A stretch of 64,000 nucleotides of DNA. Origin: Streptomyces sp. NBC_01788 (lineage in GTDB: Bacteria; Actinomycetota; Actinomycetes; Streptomycetales; Streptomycetaceae). The notes under the pieces were generated by a model. The model was not told where the DNA came from, did no database searches, and was given only the letters and a program-made list of their open reading frames with translations. A program made the translations under genes and the position numbers. Below are positions 52,410-63,693 of the stretch, one piece after another. Position 1 is the stretch's first letter. Each line of letters begins with the position of its first letter. Location of the stretch: contig NZ_CP109090.1 of the NCBI RefSeq assembly GCF_035917575.1, positions 310,001 to 374,000 on the forward strand, in the 5' to 3' direction.

Positions 52410-53636
52410 TCATATCAGCGACACGAGGACGGCCAGCAGGCGGTCGACCTCCTCCGCCGTGTTGTAGACGTGCAGGCTCACCCGCACCGCCCCGTCTCCC
52501 TCGCCCGCTCCCGCCTGGCAGAGGCTGTCGGCCCGCACCATGAAGCCGTGGCTGTACAGGATGAATCCGAGGTCGTCGGACGGGATGTCACGGTGCCGGA
52601 AGGTCACGATGCCGTGCCGGCGCTGGGAGTCCGGGAGCGCGGAGCCGGCGGCCAGGCTGGCGGGGCAGCCGAGGATCTCGTACGGGCCGAGGCCGCGCAG
52701 CCGATCGGTCAGCCGGGTGGCCAGGCCGGTCGTCCAGCGGCCGATCCGGTCGGGGCCGGCCTCGTGCAGCCAGTCGAGTGCTGCCCGCAGGGACACGATG
52801 CCCACCGTGTTCGGCGTGCCCTGCCAGCCGCCCGGCCGGAACGTCGGGCCCCGTGTGTTGCGGGCCCACACCACCCCCGTACCGGGAAGGGCCATCGCCT
52901 TGTGTCCCGAGAAGACCACGAAGTCGACGTCGAGGGAGGGGTCGTCGAGATGAACGGGCAGATGGCCGACGCTCTGTGCGGCGTCCAGGCAGATCGGAAC
53001 CCGTGGACCGACCGCCGCGCGGATGCGGTGCACGTTCATGTCGCCGCCGTAGACGTGGTGGACATGGGTGGCGGCCACGAAGCGGGTGCGCGGGCCTACG
53101 AGATCCCCGAGGGCGCGGTGGTCGTAGTCGCCGGAGACCTCCTGGTACGGCAGTGCCCGTACGCGCACGTCGATTCCGCGCTCAGCCAGCAGCCGCCCGG
53201 TTTCGAGCCAGGGATCCAGGTTGGCGCGGTGGTCGGCGAACGGCACGAGGATCTCGTCTCCGTCGCTCAGGTAGGGGGCGAGCCAGTCGCGGGCGATCGT
53301 GCGCAGCCCGTCGGTGGTGCCGCCGGTGAAGTGGACGGCGGAGCGTTCCGGTTCGGGATCGCGGAGGAACTCCTTGACCCGCTCCCGGGTCGATTCCACC
53401 AGTCGCGTGGTCCGGTTGGCCCAGGGGTAGGTTCCACGGCCGGCGTTGGCGTTCGATGTCGTCAAGTAGGTCTGGACGGCGTCCAGTACGGCGCGCGGCT
53501 TCTGGGACGTCGCCGCGCTGTCCAGGTACGCCAGCTCCGGATGAGCCCCGATGATCGGGAACTGTTCCCTCAACTCCCGTTGCCACAGCGGGTCCGGCGC
53601 CTGTTCCGTGTCGGGGAGCGGCTGCTTCGCGCTCAT
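52410..53636 (-). CDS. class V PLP enzyme, cysteine desulfurase-like (SufS/CsdA type)
   Basis: 408 residues. AYLDSAATSQKPRAVLDAVQ opens the fold, FTGGTTDGLRTIAR binds PLP phosphate, HVHHVYG supplies the stacking His, and FSGHKAMALPGTGVVWARN carries the PLP Lys246. A Cys (373) sits five residues after the conserved Arg in VRADSLCQAG, the position of the persulfide-forming Cys of SufS-type enzymes. Sulfur transfer is therefore likely, although a decarboxylase or lyase role cannot be excluded. ATG overlaps the stop of the preceding gene (ATGA), so translation is coupled. Confidence 0.8.
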   Translation of the reverse strand: MSAKQPLPDTEQAPDPLWQRELREQFPIIGAHPELAYLDSAATSQKPRAVLDAVQTYLTTSNANAGRGTYPWANRTTRLVESTRERVKEFLRDPEPERSAVHFTGGTTDGLRTIARDWLAPYLSDGDEILVPFADHRANLDPWLETGRLLAERGIDVRVRALPYQEVSGDYDHRALGDLVGPRTRFVAATHVHHVYGGDMNVHRIRAAVGPRVPICLDAAQSVGHLPVHLDDPSLDVDFVVFSGHKAMALPGTGVVWARNTRGPTFRPGGWQGTPNTVGIVSLRAALDWLHEAGPDRIGRWTTGLATRLTDRLRGLGPYEILGCPASLAAGSALPDSQRRHGIVTFRHRDIPSDDLGFILYSHGFMVRADSLCQAGAGEGDGAVRVSLHVYNTAEEVDRLLAVLVSLI

Positions 53637-54970
53637 GCGCGCACCAGCGGAGCGCCCGCGTCCCGCCAGGCGACGATTCCGCCGGCCAGGCTCCGGACGT
53701 CCGGATGTCCCATCCGGGTCAGCAGGGCGGCGTAACGCAGCGACCTCTCACCGACGGGACAGGCCAGCAGCACGGGCGTCCGCTTGCTGAAGGGAAGCCC
53801 GCCCCGGAGCAGGTCCTCGAACAGTTCGTCGACGATGTTGACGGAACCCTCGATCTGCAGAGCGGCGTAGGCGTGCGGGCTGCGCAGGTCGACGACGAGC
53901 GGCCGGGGCTCGCCCGCCGCGGTCCAGCGCAGGGCGTCGCCGACATCGATGACGCGGGCCGACGCGTGGACCTCGGCGTCCGTGAGGGCCGAGGCGGAGT
54001 TTCCCCGGCGCGTCAGGCCGAGGAGTTCCGGGCGGCGCCTGCGCACATAGCTCAGGTAGCTCTCGGCCCGGTCGCACACGATGAAGACCGCCGTACGGCG
54101 TTGCGCGGTGCCCTCCAACTCGGCGTCGACATGCCGGAGATGCCGTACCGCCCCCTGGTACGCGGCGCCGCCGGTCGGTCCTGACAGCAGTCCGCAGCGG
54201 CGGATGAGGGTGATCATCCCGTCGATGGCCTCGTCGGAGGTCACCGACTCGACGGTGTCGTAGGTCGCCGGGTCGAACAGGCCGACCTGGTGGACCTCGT
54301 CGATCGTGCGGATGCCGGGTATGAAGTCCGACTTGTGGGCGACCAGGCCGAGGACCCGCACCTGCGGGTCGTGCTCGCGCAGGACCCTGGCGACACCGGT
54401 CGACGAGCCGGCCGTGCCCACGCAGGCGATGAACCAGTCCGGCACCCGCCCGTCCAGGTCTTTCACTATCTCGGGTCCGGTGCCCGCCGCGTGCGCCTCG
54501 ACGTTGCGCGGGTTGAAGTACTGGTCGGTGTGCAGATAGGTACTGTCAGGGTCGGAGAGCGCCTGGTGGAAGTGGGTCAGCGGATCGTCCGTGTCGGTCG
54601 GGTCGAGGCACTCGCTGCGCCCCGGAAGCTCCTCGATCTCGGCGCCCAGGAGCAGGAGCAGTTCCTTGATCTCGGGGACGCGCATCCGGTTGGTGACGCT
54701 CTTGAACTTCAGCCCGTGCAGGCCGGCCAGCAGGGCGAGGGCCTTGGCCGTGTTGCCGCTGGAGAGTTCCACGACCGTACCGTCGCCGCCGGCCGCGGCC
54801 TCGACATGAGGTCGGGCCATGTGCCAGGCGGGCCGGTCCTTGACGGATCCGAACGGGTTGAGCATCTCCAGCTTGGCGTAGAGGTCGATGTTGCGCAGTC
54901 CGTGCACGGCGGGGTCGATGCGCACCAGCGGTGTGTTGCCGATGGCCTCCGTGATGCTGTCGTACCTCAT
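53633..54970 (-). CDS. cysteine synthase-like PLP enzyme fused to a C-terminal rhodanese domain
   Basis: 445 residues. Residues 1-325 are a fold-type II beta-replacement enzyme: IGNTPLVRID, PLP Lys44 in NPFGSVKDRP, substrate loop SSGNTAK (71-77), phosphate loop GTAGSSTG (185-192) and SGPTGGAAYQG. Residues about 338-445 are a rhodanese domain with VVDLRSPHAYAALQIEGSVN and the active loop LACPVGERS (Cys404). The SbnA/CysK-like half would make a beta-substituted alanine, and the rhodanese half could feed it a persulfide. Starts and stops overlap (ATGA) with both neighbours. The fusion is uncommon. Confidence 0.85.
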   Translation of the reverse strand: MRYDSITEAIGNTPLVRIDPAVHGLRNIDLYAKLEMLNPFGSVKDRPAWHMARPHVEAAAGGDGTVVELSSGNTAKALALLAGLHGLKFKSVTNRMRVPEIKELLLLLGAEIEELPGRSECLDPTDTDDPLTHFHQALSDPDSTYLHTDQYFNPRNVEAHAAGTGPEIVKDLDGRVPDWFIACVGTAGSSTGVARVLREHDPQVRVLGLVAHKSDFIPGIRTIDEVHQVGLFDPATYDTVESVTSDEAIDGMITLIRRCGLLSGPTGGAAYQGAVRHLRHVDAELEGTAQRRTAVFIVCDRAESYLSYVRRRRPELLGLTRRGNSASALTDAEVHASARVIDVGDALRWTAAGEPRPLVVDLRSPHAYAALQIEGSVNIVDELFEDLLRGGLPFSKRTPVLLACPVGERSLRYAALLTRMGHPDVRSLAGGIVAWRDAGAPLVRA

Positions 54971-56466
54971 GCGGGCATTCCCCCCAGGGATGGGATCGGC
55001 CAGTAGTCCTCGTCCAGGCACCAGCGCCAGGAGTCACCTCGCCGCTCGACCGCGACCGTTCTCGCGAGCGGCTGTCGCTGCGCGCGGTGCGCGTGGAAGT
55101 CCATCGCGTAGCCGGCGGTGTTGGCGAACGCCAGCAGATCGCCCACGCGCGGCAGTTCGGGAAGGTGGACCAGACGGCGGGTGATCAGATCGGCTTCCAG
55201 GCACAGGTTGCCGGCGAGGAAGACGCCGACCGGTCCTTCCTCATCCTTGTCCGGCTCCCCGCGCGGCAGCAGCACGGGGTCCACGAGCACGCCGTGCTCC
55301 TCGAGGCTCATGTCGCCCGCGTTCATCCCGAGACGGACCAGGTACTGCCCGGAGTCCGTGTCCGCGAGCCGCACGTCCAGCACCCGCGCCAGCGACACCC
55401 CGCACTGGTCGACCAGGGCACGACCGGGTTCGATGTACAGGTCGTGGAGGTGTTCCAGGAGGAGGGTGGCCGGCGGCCGGCCGAGGACCGGTGCGGGCTG
55501 TGAGAGGAGTTCGTCGAGGTAGTCGGGGCCTGCGGTGGGACGGTGGCCGGGGTACAGCGCCGCGGTCCCGCGCACCGTGCCGCCCTCGTTGCGCAGCCCG
55601 TAGCCGTGACCGCGCCAGGTCAGCGGTGGGCGTCGGCCGAGCACCGCCTCGCTCAGCGCGGTCGTCCACTGTTCCCACTCGCCGGCCTCGGCGACGTAGC
55701 CGACTCCGAACCCGCCGCCGATGTCGACGACACGTGGTGCCAGGCCACGTGCCCGGCACTCGTCCATGAACAGCACGCACTGTTCCAGGGCCCGGACCTT
55801 CTCGTCCACGCCGGTGGTGTCCAGGTGGTAGGCGACACCGGTCATCCCGACGGCGTCCGCGTTCCGTACGAGAGCCGACAGCAGCGCCTCCGCGTCCCGC
55901 AGCGGGATGCCGAAACGGCTGCGCCGCGACAGCAGCCGTGTGCCCGCCGCTCCCCCGGGACCGGCGGAGGACTCGAATCCGGACAGGCGCAGCAGTACGG
56001 TGGCCCGGCCGAGACCCTGTGCACGCACCAGGCCGGCGAGCTGTTCCAGCTCGCTGATCGAGTCCAGGTTCACCGTCGCCCCCACCCGGGCCGCCAGCCA
56101 CAGGAACTCCGTGTCCTTGGGGCCGGTGGCCATGATCCGGTCACCGGTGAATCCGCAGCTCAGTGCGTGCCGTAGTTCCTCCAGCGAGGCGACGTCGACA
56201 CCGACGGCGGCCACGTCCTCCGCCGCCAGTCTCCGCAGCAGCGCGCTGGAACGATTCGCCTTGTGTGCGAAGTACACGCGCCCGGCGAGATGGTGGCGGC
56301 GGTGCACGGCACGGAAGCGCGCGGCGTTCTCGGCGATGACCTCGGGGAGCAGCACGTTGAGCGGAGACCCCAGCGCGTCGACGAGCGAGTGCAGAAACGG
56401 TCCGGCCCCCAGCAGCGAGGCGAGCGGCGGATCCACCCGCGGCCTGAGATACAAGGGCGCGTCCAT
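54967..56466 (-). CDS. fold-type III PLP decarboxylase (LysA/SbnH-like)
   Basis: 499 residues, longer than typical diaminopimelate decarboxylase. PLP Lys69 lies in RVYFAHKANRSSALL. DVASLEELRHALSCGF, VVDIGGGFGVGYV (phosphate loop), LYIEPGRALVDQCG and the active-site Cys in LAGNLCLEADLITRRLVHLP are the alanine-racemase-fold decarboxylase motifs. An extra region around residues 270-330 is unusual. First gene of the coupled operon, so it probably decarboxylates a product or precursor of the cysteine-synthase-like partner rather than making lysine. ATG at 56466 follows GGGGAGGGG. Confidence 0.8.
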   Translation of the reverse strand: MDAPLYLRPRVDPPLASLLGAGPFLHSLVDALGSPLNVLLPEVIAENAARFRAVHRRHHLAGRVYFAHKANRSSALLRRLAAEDVAAVGVDVASLEELRHALSCGFTGDRIMATGPKDTEFLWLAARVGATVNLDSISELEQLAGLVRAQGLGRATVLLRLSGFESSAGPGGAAGTRLLSRRSRFGIPLRDAEALLSALVRNADAVGMTGVAYHLDTTGVDEKVRALEQCVLFMDECRARGLAPRVVDIGGGFGVGYVAEAGEWEQWTTALSEAVLGRRPPLTWRGHGYGLRNEGGTVRGTAALYPGHRPTAGPDYLDELLSQPAPVLGRPPATLLLEHLHDLYIEPGRALVDQCGVSLARVLDVRLADTDSGQYLVRLGMNAGDMSLEEHGVLVDPVLLPRGEPDKDEEGPVGVFLAGNLCLEADLITRRLVHLPELPRVGDLLAFANTAGYAMDFHAHRAQRQPLARTVAVERRGDSWRWCLDEDYWPIPSLGGMPA

Positions 56467-56579
56467 GTGAGGCCCCTCCCCTGTTCGGCCGACCGTCGCC
56501 GCGACAACCGTTCGGGAATAGTCGTTTCCACCTACACGCGCCGCTAAGCCTCACCTGCCGTGGCTGGAACGGCGCCATC
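56467..56579. promoter_or_regulatory. promoter region of the PLP operon with a palindrome
   Basis: Contains GGAATAGTCGTTTCC (56515-56529), a 15-bp palindrome with GGAA/TTCC arms, 49-63 bases ahead of the operon start on the minus strand. It shares CGTTTCCACCT with the site at 52384-52394 (inverted). Likely operator of a cluster-specific or metal-responsive regulator. Confidence 0.4.
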
Positions 56580-56824
56580 GAGCTGTCCTGCCGTAACGAC
56601 CGGTGCACCGGACTCGCGGCCGGGCTGCTTCAGGCGGTCACCGAAGACGCCCCCTACGGCCGCTCCTGGCTGCTCACCTTGGGTCCGGTCGACCCGCGCC
56701 ATGTCCTTCCTGCCGGCGGCAGGGCTGGACCCAGGTCACCCACCCCTCCCCCGGCGGAAAGGGCATCGCCGTCTTCCTCGCCCCGCGGCATCCGGCACTC
56801 GCCGACGCGCCCGTGCCGCCGTGA
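56580..56824 (+). pseudogene. degenerate GNAT acetyltransferase relic
   Basis: Fragments in different plus-strand frames read LAAGLLQAVTEDAPYGRSWL and then GWTQVTHPSPGGKGIAVFLA with PRHPALADAP to a TGA at 56822-56824. The last part matches the C-terminal beta-bulge and end of GNAT proteins. At least one frame break lies near 56700, so it is a decayed copy. Confidence 0.45.
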
Positions 56825-56945
56825 CAGGAGATCCACTCAGGCTTTCAGGAAAACGACGGGGAGGCCGGGGTCACATTGCGGGAGAGGGCAAGATCACAGC
56901 CAAGTTCTGTGCATCTCCCTAGTCCCGGTGACCTAGCATCCGAGC

Positions 56946-58753
56946 ATGACGGTCCTGTCCGACGACGGCCTTGAACTGGCCGGCGAATTCCCTGATGTTC
57001 CCCACGAGCAGTGGCAGCGCCTTGTGGCGGGTGTCCTGCGCAAGTCGGGCAAGGACGTCGAGGGCTCAGAAGCCGAGCACGCCCTGTCCACGAAGCTGGA
57101 GGACGGGTTGCGCACCCGGCCCCTCTACTCCGCGCGCGACGCCGCGCCCGAGCCCGGCTTCCCCGGGTTCGCGCCTTTCGTCCGCGGCGGGCGGGCCGAG
57201 GGGAACACGGTCGGCGGCTGGGACATCCGGCAGCGGCACACGGCGGCCGACAGCGGCGCGGTGCTCGCGGATCTGGAGAACGGCGTCACCTCCCTCTGGT
57301 TGACCCTCGGGGAGGGCGGCATCCCCGTGCCGGCGCTCGGCGAGGTCCTCGACGGCGTCTATCTCGACCTGGCACCCGTCGTCCTGGACGCGGGACCGGA
57401 CGTCGAGCCCGCCGCACGGGCGTTGCTGCGGCTCTACGAGGAGCATGGCGTCGCCAAGGACGCGGCGCGCGGCAATCTGGGCGCGGATCCGCTCGGCCAC
57501 GAGGCGCGTACCGGGCAGCGGTCCGACTTCGCGGCGGCGGCCGATCTGGCGCGGCTGTGTGCGGAGCAGTACCCCGGACTGCGGGCACTGACCGTGGACG
57601 CGCTGCCGTACCACGAGGCCGGTGGCTCGGCCGCCCAGGAGCTGGGCTGCTCGCTGGCCACCGCGGTGGCGTACCTGCGGGAGCTGACGGATACCGGACT
57701 GAGCGTCGAACAGGCTTGTGCGCAGCTCGAGTTCCGGTACGCGGCGACCGCCGACCAGTTCCTCACGATCGCCAAGCTGCGGGCCGCGCGCCGCCTGTGG
57801 GCGAAGGTGGCCGAGGTCTGCGGAGCCCCGCGCGCGGGCGCGCAGCTCCAGCACGTGGTGACCTCGTCGGTGATGCTGACGCGCCGCGACCCGTGGGTGA
57901 ACATGCTGCGCACGACGATCGCCACGCTGGCCGCCGGGGTCGGCGGGGCCGACTCGGTCACCGTCCTGCCCTTCGACCACGCGCTCGGCATGCCGGACGC
58001 GTTCGCGCGGCGCATCGCCCGCAACACTTCGACGATCCTCGTCGAGGAGTCGCATCTGTCCCGGGTGATCGACCCCGCGGGCGGTTCCTGGTACGTGGAG
58101 CGGCTCACCGACGAACTGGCGCACGCGGGCTGGGAGCACTTCCGGTCCATCGAGCGGGCCGGCGGGCAGGCGGCCGCCCTGCGTTCGGGGCACCTCGGGC
58201 AGGAGCTGGCCGCCACCTGGCAGGCGCGCACCGACAAGCTGGCCAAGCGCCGCGAACCCATCACCGGCGTCAGCGAGTTCCCGCACCTCGCGGAGAAACC
58301 GGTCGTCCGCGAGAGCGCACCCGAGCCCCCGGCAGGTGGCCTGCCGCGTGTACGCCGCGACGAGGCGTACGAGGCGCTGAGGGCCCGTTCCGACGCCCAC
58401 CTCGCCGCGACCGGCTCCCGGCCCCGGATCTTCCTCGCCGCGATCGGCCCGGCCGCCGCCCACACGGCACGGCTCACCTTCGCCTCGAACCTCTTCCAGG
58501 CCGGCGGCATCGAACCGGTCACCGACGGCACCTTCACGGACAGCGGAGCCACTGAGGTCTGCCTGTGCTCCAGCGACGCCCTGTACGAGGAGCAGGCGCC
58601 GCTGGTGGCGGCGGAGCTGAAGTCGTCGGGCGCGTCGCACGTGTTCCTCGCCGGGCGCCCCGGGCAGTACCCCGGTGTCGACGCGTACATCTTCGCCGGC
58701 TGCGATGCCGTGGCCGTGCTGTCCTCCACCCTCGACCGTATGGGAGTGTCGTG

Positions 58754-58754
<1 letters not shown>
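56946..58754 (+). CDS. mutA: methylmalonyl-CoA mutase small subunit
   Basis: 602 residues. The catalytic-like barrel is recognisable ([60 protein letters not shown]). The C-terminal flavodoxin-like region lacks the DxHxxG cobalamin motif, which identifies the non-catalytic alpha/small chain. It pairs with MutB in reversible conversion of methylmalonyl-CoA and succinyl-CoA, feeding propionyl-CoA metabolism or polyketide precursors. Its stop overlaps the mutB start by one base (TGATG). A TAGCAT-like -10 box lies just upstream of ATG 56946. Confidence 0.92.
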
Positions 58755-60928
<2,174 letters not shown>

Positions 60929-60933
60929 CGACC

Positions 60934-61929
60934 ATGGCCATCCACCTCGACACCTATGTGAAGGGCGTTCTCGACGGGAAGCGCGCCATCGTCGCGCGGG
61001 CCATCACACTCGTCGAGTCCACCCGCCCCCAGCACCGGGTGCTGGCCCAGGAACTGCTGACCGAGCTGCTCCCGCACAGCGGCCGGGCCCGGCGGATCGG
61101 CGTCAGCGGGGTGCCCGGCGTGGGCAAGTCGACGTTCATCGACGCGTTCGGCACCATGCTGACCTCGCTCGGGCACCGGGTGGCCGTGCTCGCCGTGGAC
61201 CCGTCCTCCAGCCGTACGGGCGGCTCCATCCTCGGCGACAAGACACGCATGGAGCGGCTGGCCGTGGACCCGGCGGCCTTCGTCCGCCCCTCCCCCAGCG
61301 CGGGCACGCTGGGCGGGGTCGCGAAGGCGACCCGGGAGTCGATCGTGGTGATGGAGGCGGCCGGCTACGACGTGATCCTGGTGGAGACGGTCGGCGTCGG
61401 CCAGTCCGAGACCGCGGTCGCGAACATGGTCGACTCCTTCCTGCTGCTCACCCTGGCCCGCACCGGCGACCAGTTGCAGGGCATCAAGAAGGGCGTCCTG
61501 GAACTGGCCGACGTGATCGCCGTCAACAAGGCGGACGGCCCGCACGAACGCGACGCCCTCGCCGCCGCACGGGAGTTGGCGGGCGCGCTGCGGCTGATGC
61601 ACGGCAAGGACGCGGTCTGGACCCCGCCCGTGCTGAGTTGCAGCGCCCGGGAGTCGAGCGGCCTGGATGTGGTCTGGGAACGCCTGGAGAAGCACCGCAC
61701 CCTGCTGGACTCGACCGGACGTCTCGCCGCCAAGCGCCGTGAACAGCAGGTCGACTGGACCTGGAACATGGTCCGCGACGAACTCCTCAGCCGTCTGCAC
61801 GCCGACCCGGCGGTACGGGCTCTCGCGCCTGCCCTCGAACAGCGGGTCAGAGACGGCGAGTTGACGCCTACGCTGGCCGCTGAGCGCATCCTTGGAGCGC
61901 TCGGGAGCCCTGGGACGGAAACAGCCTGA
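60934..61929 (+). CDS. meaB: methylmalonyl-CoA mutase-associated GTPase MeaB
   Basis: 331 residues of the MeaB/ArgK G3E family: P-loop GVPGVGKST near 59, VDPSSSRTGGSILGDKTRME (switch region), ILVETVGVGQSETAVANMVD (Walker B) and guanine-specificity NKADGP. It guards MutB and gates adenosylcobalamin loading. It is third in the mutA-mutB-meaB operon, five bases after mutB. Confidence 0.93.
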   Translation: MAIHLDTYVKGVLDGKRAIVARAITLVESTRPQHRVLAQELLTELLPHSGRARRIGVSGVPGVGKSTFIDAFGTMLTSLGHRVAVLAVDPSSSRTGGSILGDKTRMERLAVDPAAFVRPSPSAGTLGGVAKATRESIVVMEAAGYDVILVETVGVGQSETAVANMVDSFLLLTLARTGDQLQGIKKGVLELADVIAVNKADGPHERDALAAARELAGALRLMHGKDAVWTPPVLSCSARESSGLDVVWERLEKHRTLLDSTGRLAAKRREQQVDWTWNMVRDELLSRLHADPAVRALAPALEQRVRDGELTPTLAAERILGALGSPGTETA

Positions 61930-61969
61930 GCACCCGGATTTCGGGAGCGGTATCCGTGTCCGGTCGAGA

Positions 61970-62977
61970 TCAAGGGCGGACAGAACCCTCCTGGTCGGGC
62001 TGTTCCCGGGTGGTGGCGGCCCAGGAGGCGAGCAGGCACAGGGCGTCGTGCTCGGGTGTGCCGGATTCGGCGCTGTAGGCGGTCAGGGTCAAGCCGGGGT
62101 GCGCCGGCATTTCCATGGCGTCGAAGTCGAGGGTGATCTCGCCGACGGCCGGGTGGCGGAAGGACTTGCGGCCGGTGTGGTGCAGGCGCACGTTGTGCTT
62201 GGCCCAGGCGGCGCGGAACTCGTCGCTGCGTGTGACCAGTTCGCCGATCAGACCGGTCAGCTCCGCATCCCCCGGGGCGCGGCCGGCTTCGGTGCGCAGC
62301 AGGGACACGGTGGTGTTGACCGAGGCGGCCCAGTCGGGGAAGAAGCTGCGGCTGGTGGAGTCGAGGAACTGGAAGCGGGCGATGTTCACCGGGCGGGAGG
62401 CCGCGGTGGTGAACAGGGGGCGTGGAGGGCGCGCCCGAGCGGGTTGACGGCGAGGATGTCCAGGCGGCCGTTGCGGATGAAGGCCGGTGAGCCGGTCATG
62501 GAGTCAAGGACGCGCCTGAGACTGGCCGGGACGGGCTCCTTGGACCTGCGGGCGGCCCGGCGCGGTGGGCGCCGGCGCTGGGCGGCGGCGCTGGGCGGCG
62601 GCGCTGGGCGGCGGCGCTGGGCGGCGGCGCTGGGCGGCGGCGCTGGGCGGCGGCGCTGGGCGGCGGCGCTGGGCGGCGGCGCTGGGCGGCGGCGCTGGGC
62701 GGCGGCCAGATCGTGCAGGTGGGCCCGTTCGGCCTCGTCCAGTCGCAGGGCCCGGCACACGGCGTCGAGGACCTCCTCGGAGGCACCGGCGAGCCGTCCG
62801 CGCTCCAGGCGGACGTAGTAGTCGATGCTGACACCGGCCAGCAGGGCGACCTCCTCGCGGCGCAGTCCGGGCACCCATGCGGCTTCCGCCGCCGAAAGCG
62901 GGCAGGCCGGCCTGCTGCGGGGTGATCTTCGCGCGTCGGGTGGCGAGGAACTCACGGATCTCGTGGGCGGTGTCCAT
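61970..62977 (-). pseudogene. frameshifted XRE-family regulator (MmyB-like C-terminus)
   Basis: The minus strand carries the parts of one gene in two frames. The start is MDTAHEIREFLATRRAKITP then QQAGLPAFGGG. After a +1 break near 62870 comes the HTH, VPGLRREEVALLAGVSIDYY then VRLERGRLAGASEEVLDAVC. After a 1-base loss in a G run near 62415 comes the MmyB-like ligand domain, FLDSTSRSFFPDWAASVNTT with VRLHHTGRKSFRHPAVGEIT. First and last parts share a frame, so the two indels compensate, but the HTH is out of phase. A 13-bp tandem array lies between HTH and ligand domain. It is divergent from the cupin/alcohol dehydrogenase genes, which it would have regulated. Confidence 0.7.
62578..62707. 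repeat. 13-bp tandem repeat, ten copies
   Basis: CTGGGCGGCGGCG starts at 62578 and recurs every 13 bases through 62695; the tenth copy has one mismatch. The unit is not a multiple of three, so each gain or loss of a copy changes the reading frame of the XRE gene. Three units encode one 13-residue AQRRRPAPPPSAA repeat. Confidence 0.9.
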
Positions 62978-63212
62978 GCCACCCAGGCTAAGCGGGGTGC
63001 AGCAGAGCTGGGGGTTCTGTCAGTACCTGTCACGGCAGTACCTTCCCCAGGCCTGTGAGCTGCGGTTTCCTCAATGGTGACAGCGGATGCGGTCCAAGCC
63101 GCGGGTCGTGGGAACCCGCCCGGTCGGCGTGCGTCACGCAGCTGAAGATGACCGCCGACGAGGGGACCGCCTGACAGCCCCTGTCGCCCCCGTTTGATCA
63201 AGGAAAGCAGCC

Positions 63213-63626
63213 GTGGAACACATCACCTCCACCCCCACCGCCAAGGCTCCGGCCGAGCGCTTCACCGGCGACGTCTACCTCAACGCGATCGAGACGCCCT
63301 CCGAGCCCGCCCGCCTGGCCGCCGCCCTGGTGCGCTTCACCCCCGGCGCCCGCACCAACTGGCACGCCCACGCCAAGGGCCAGACCCTCTACGTCACCGA
63401 CGGCGTCGGTCTGGTCGGCACCCGCGACGGCAACGTCGTGCGGGCCGGCGCCGGCCAGACGGTCAAGTGCCCGGCCGGTGAGGAGCACTGGCACGGCGCC
63501 ACCGACACCACCCTCATGGCCCACATCGCCATGCTCGTCGGCGACGAGAGCGGCGACGGCACCACCTGGCTGGAACCCGTCACCGACGAGCAGTACGCCA
63601 AAGCCATGGTCACCGTCGCCCGCTGA
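63213..63626 (+). CDS. cupin-domain protein
   Basis: 137 residues, one beta-barrel. Metal ligands are visible in TNWHAHAKGQTLYVTDG (two His and Gln) and HWHGATDTTLMAHIAM, with PAGEEHWHGA the second cupin motif. Related cupins bind metal and act as isomerases, oxygenases or carboxymuconolactone-type partners. GTG at 63213 has AAGGAAAG upstream. It precedes an alcohol dehydrogenase gene by 67 bases on the same strand. Confidence 0.8.
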   Translation: MEHITSTPTAKAPAERFTGDVYLNAIETPSEPARLAAALVRFTPGARTNWHAHAKGQTLYVTDGVGLVGTRDGNVVRAGAGQTVKCPAGEEHWHGATDTTLMAHIAMLVGDESGDGTTWLEPVTDEQYAKAMVTVAR

Positions 63627-63693
63627 CCCTCTCACCCCCTTGGGCCGCCCTGGCAGGGCATCGGCCCCCGAGAAACAGAAAGGCCCTTCCGTC

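Noticed and set aside
43843..56466. Opine-metallophore (staphylopine-like) biosynthesis and transport locus
   Set aside because: Importer and exporter fit, but no nicotianamine-synthase-like enzyme, opine dehydrogenase or His racemase is present, so the name is not justified.
62578..62707. Repeat array considered as CRISPR
   Set aside because: Units are 13 bp and directly abutting without spacers; no cas genes.
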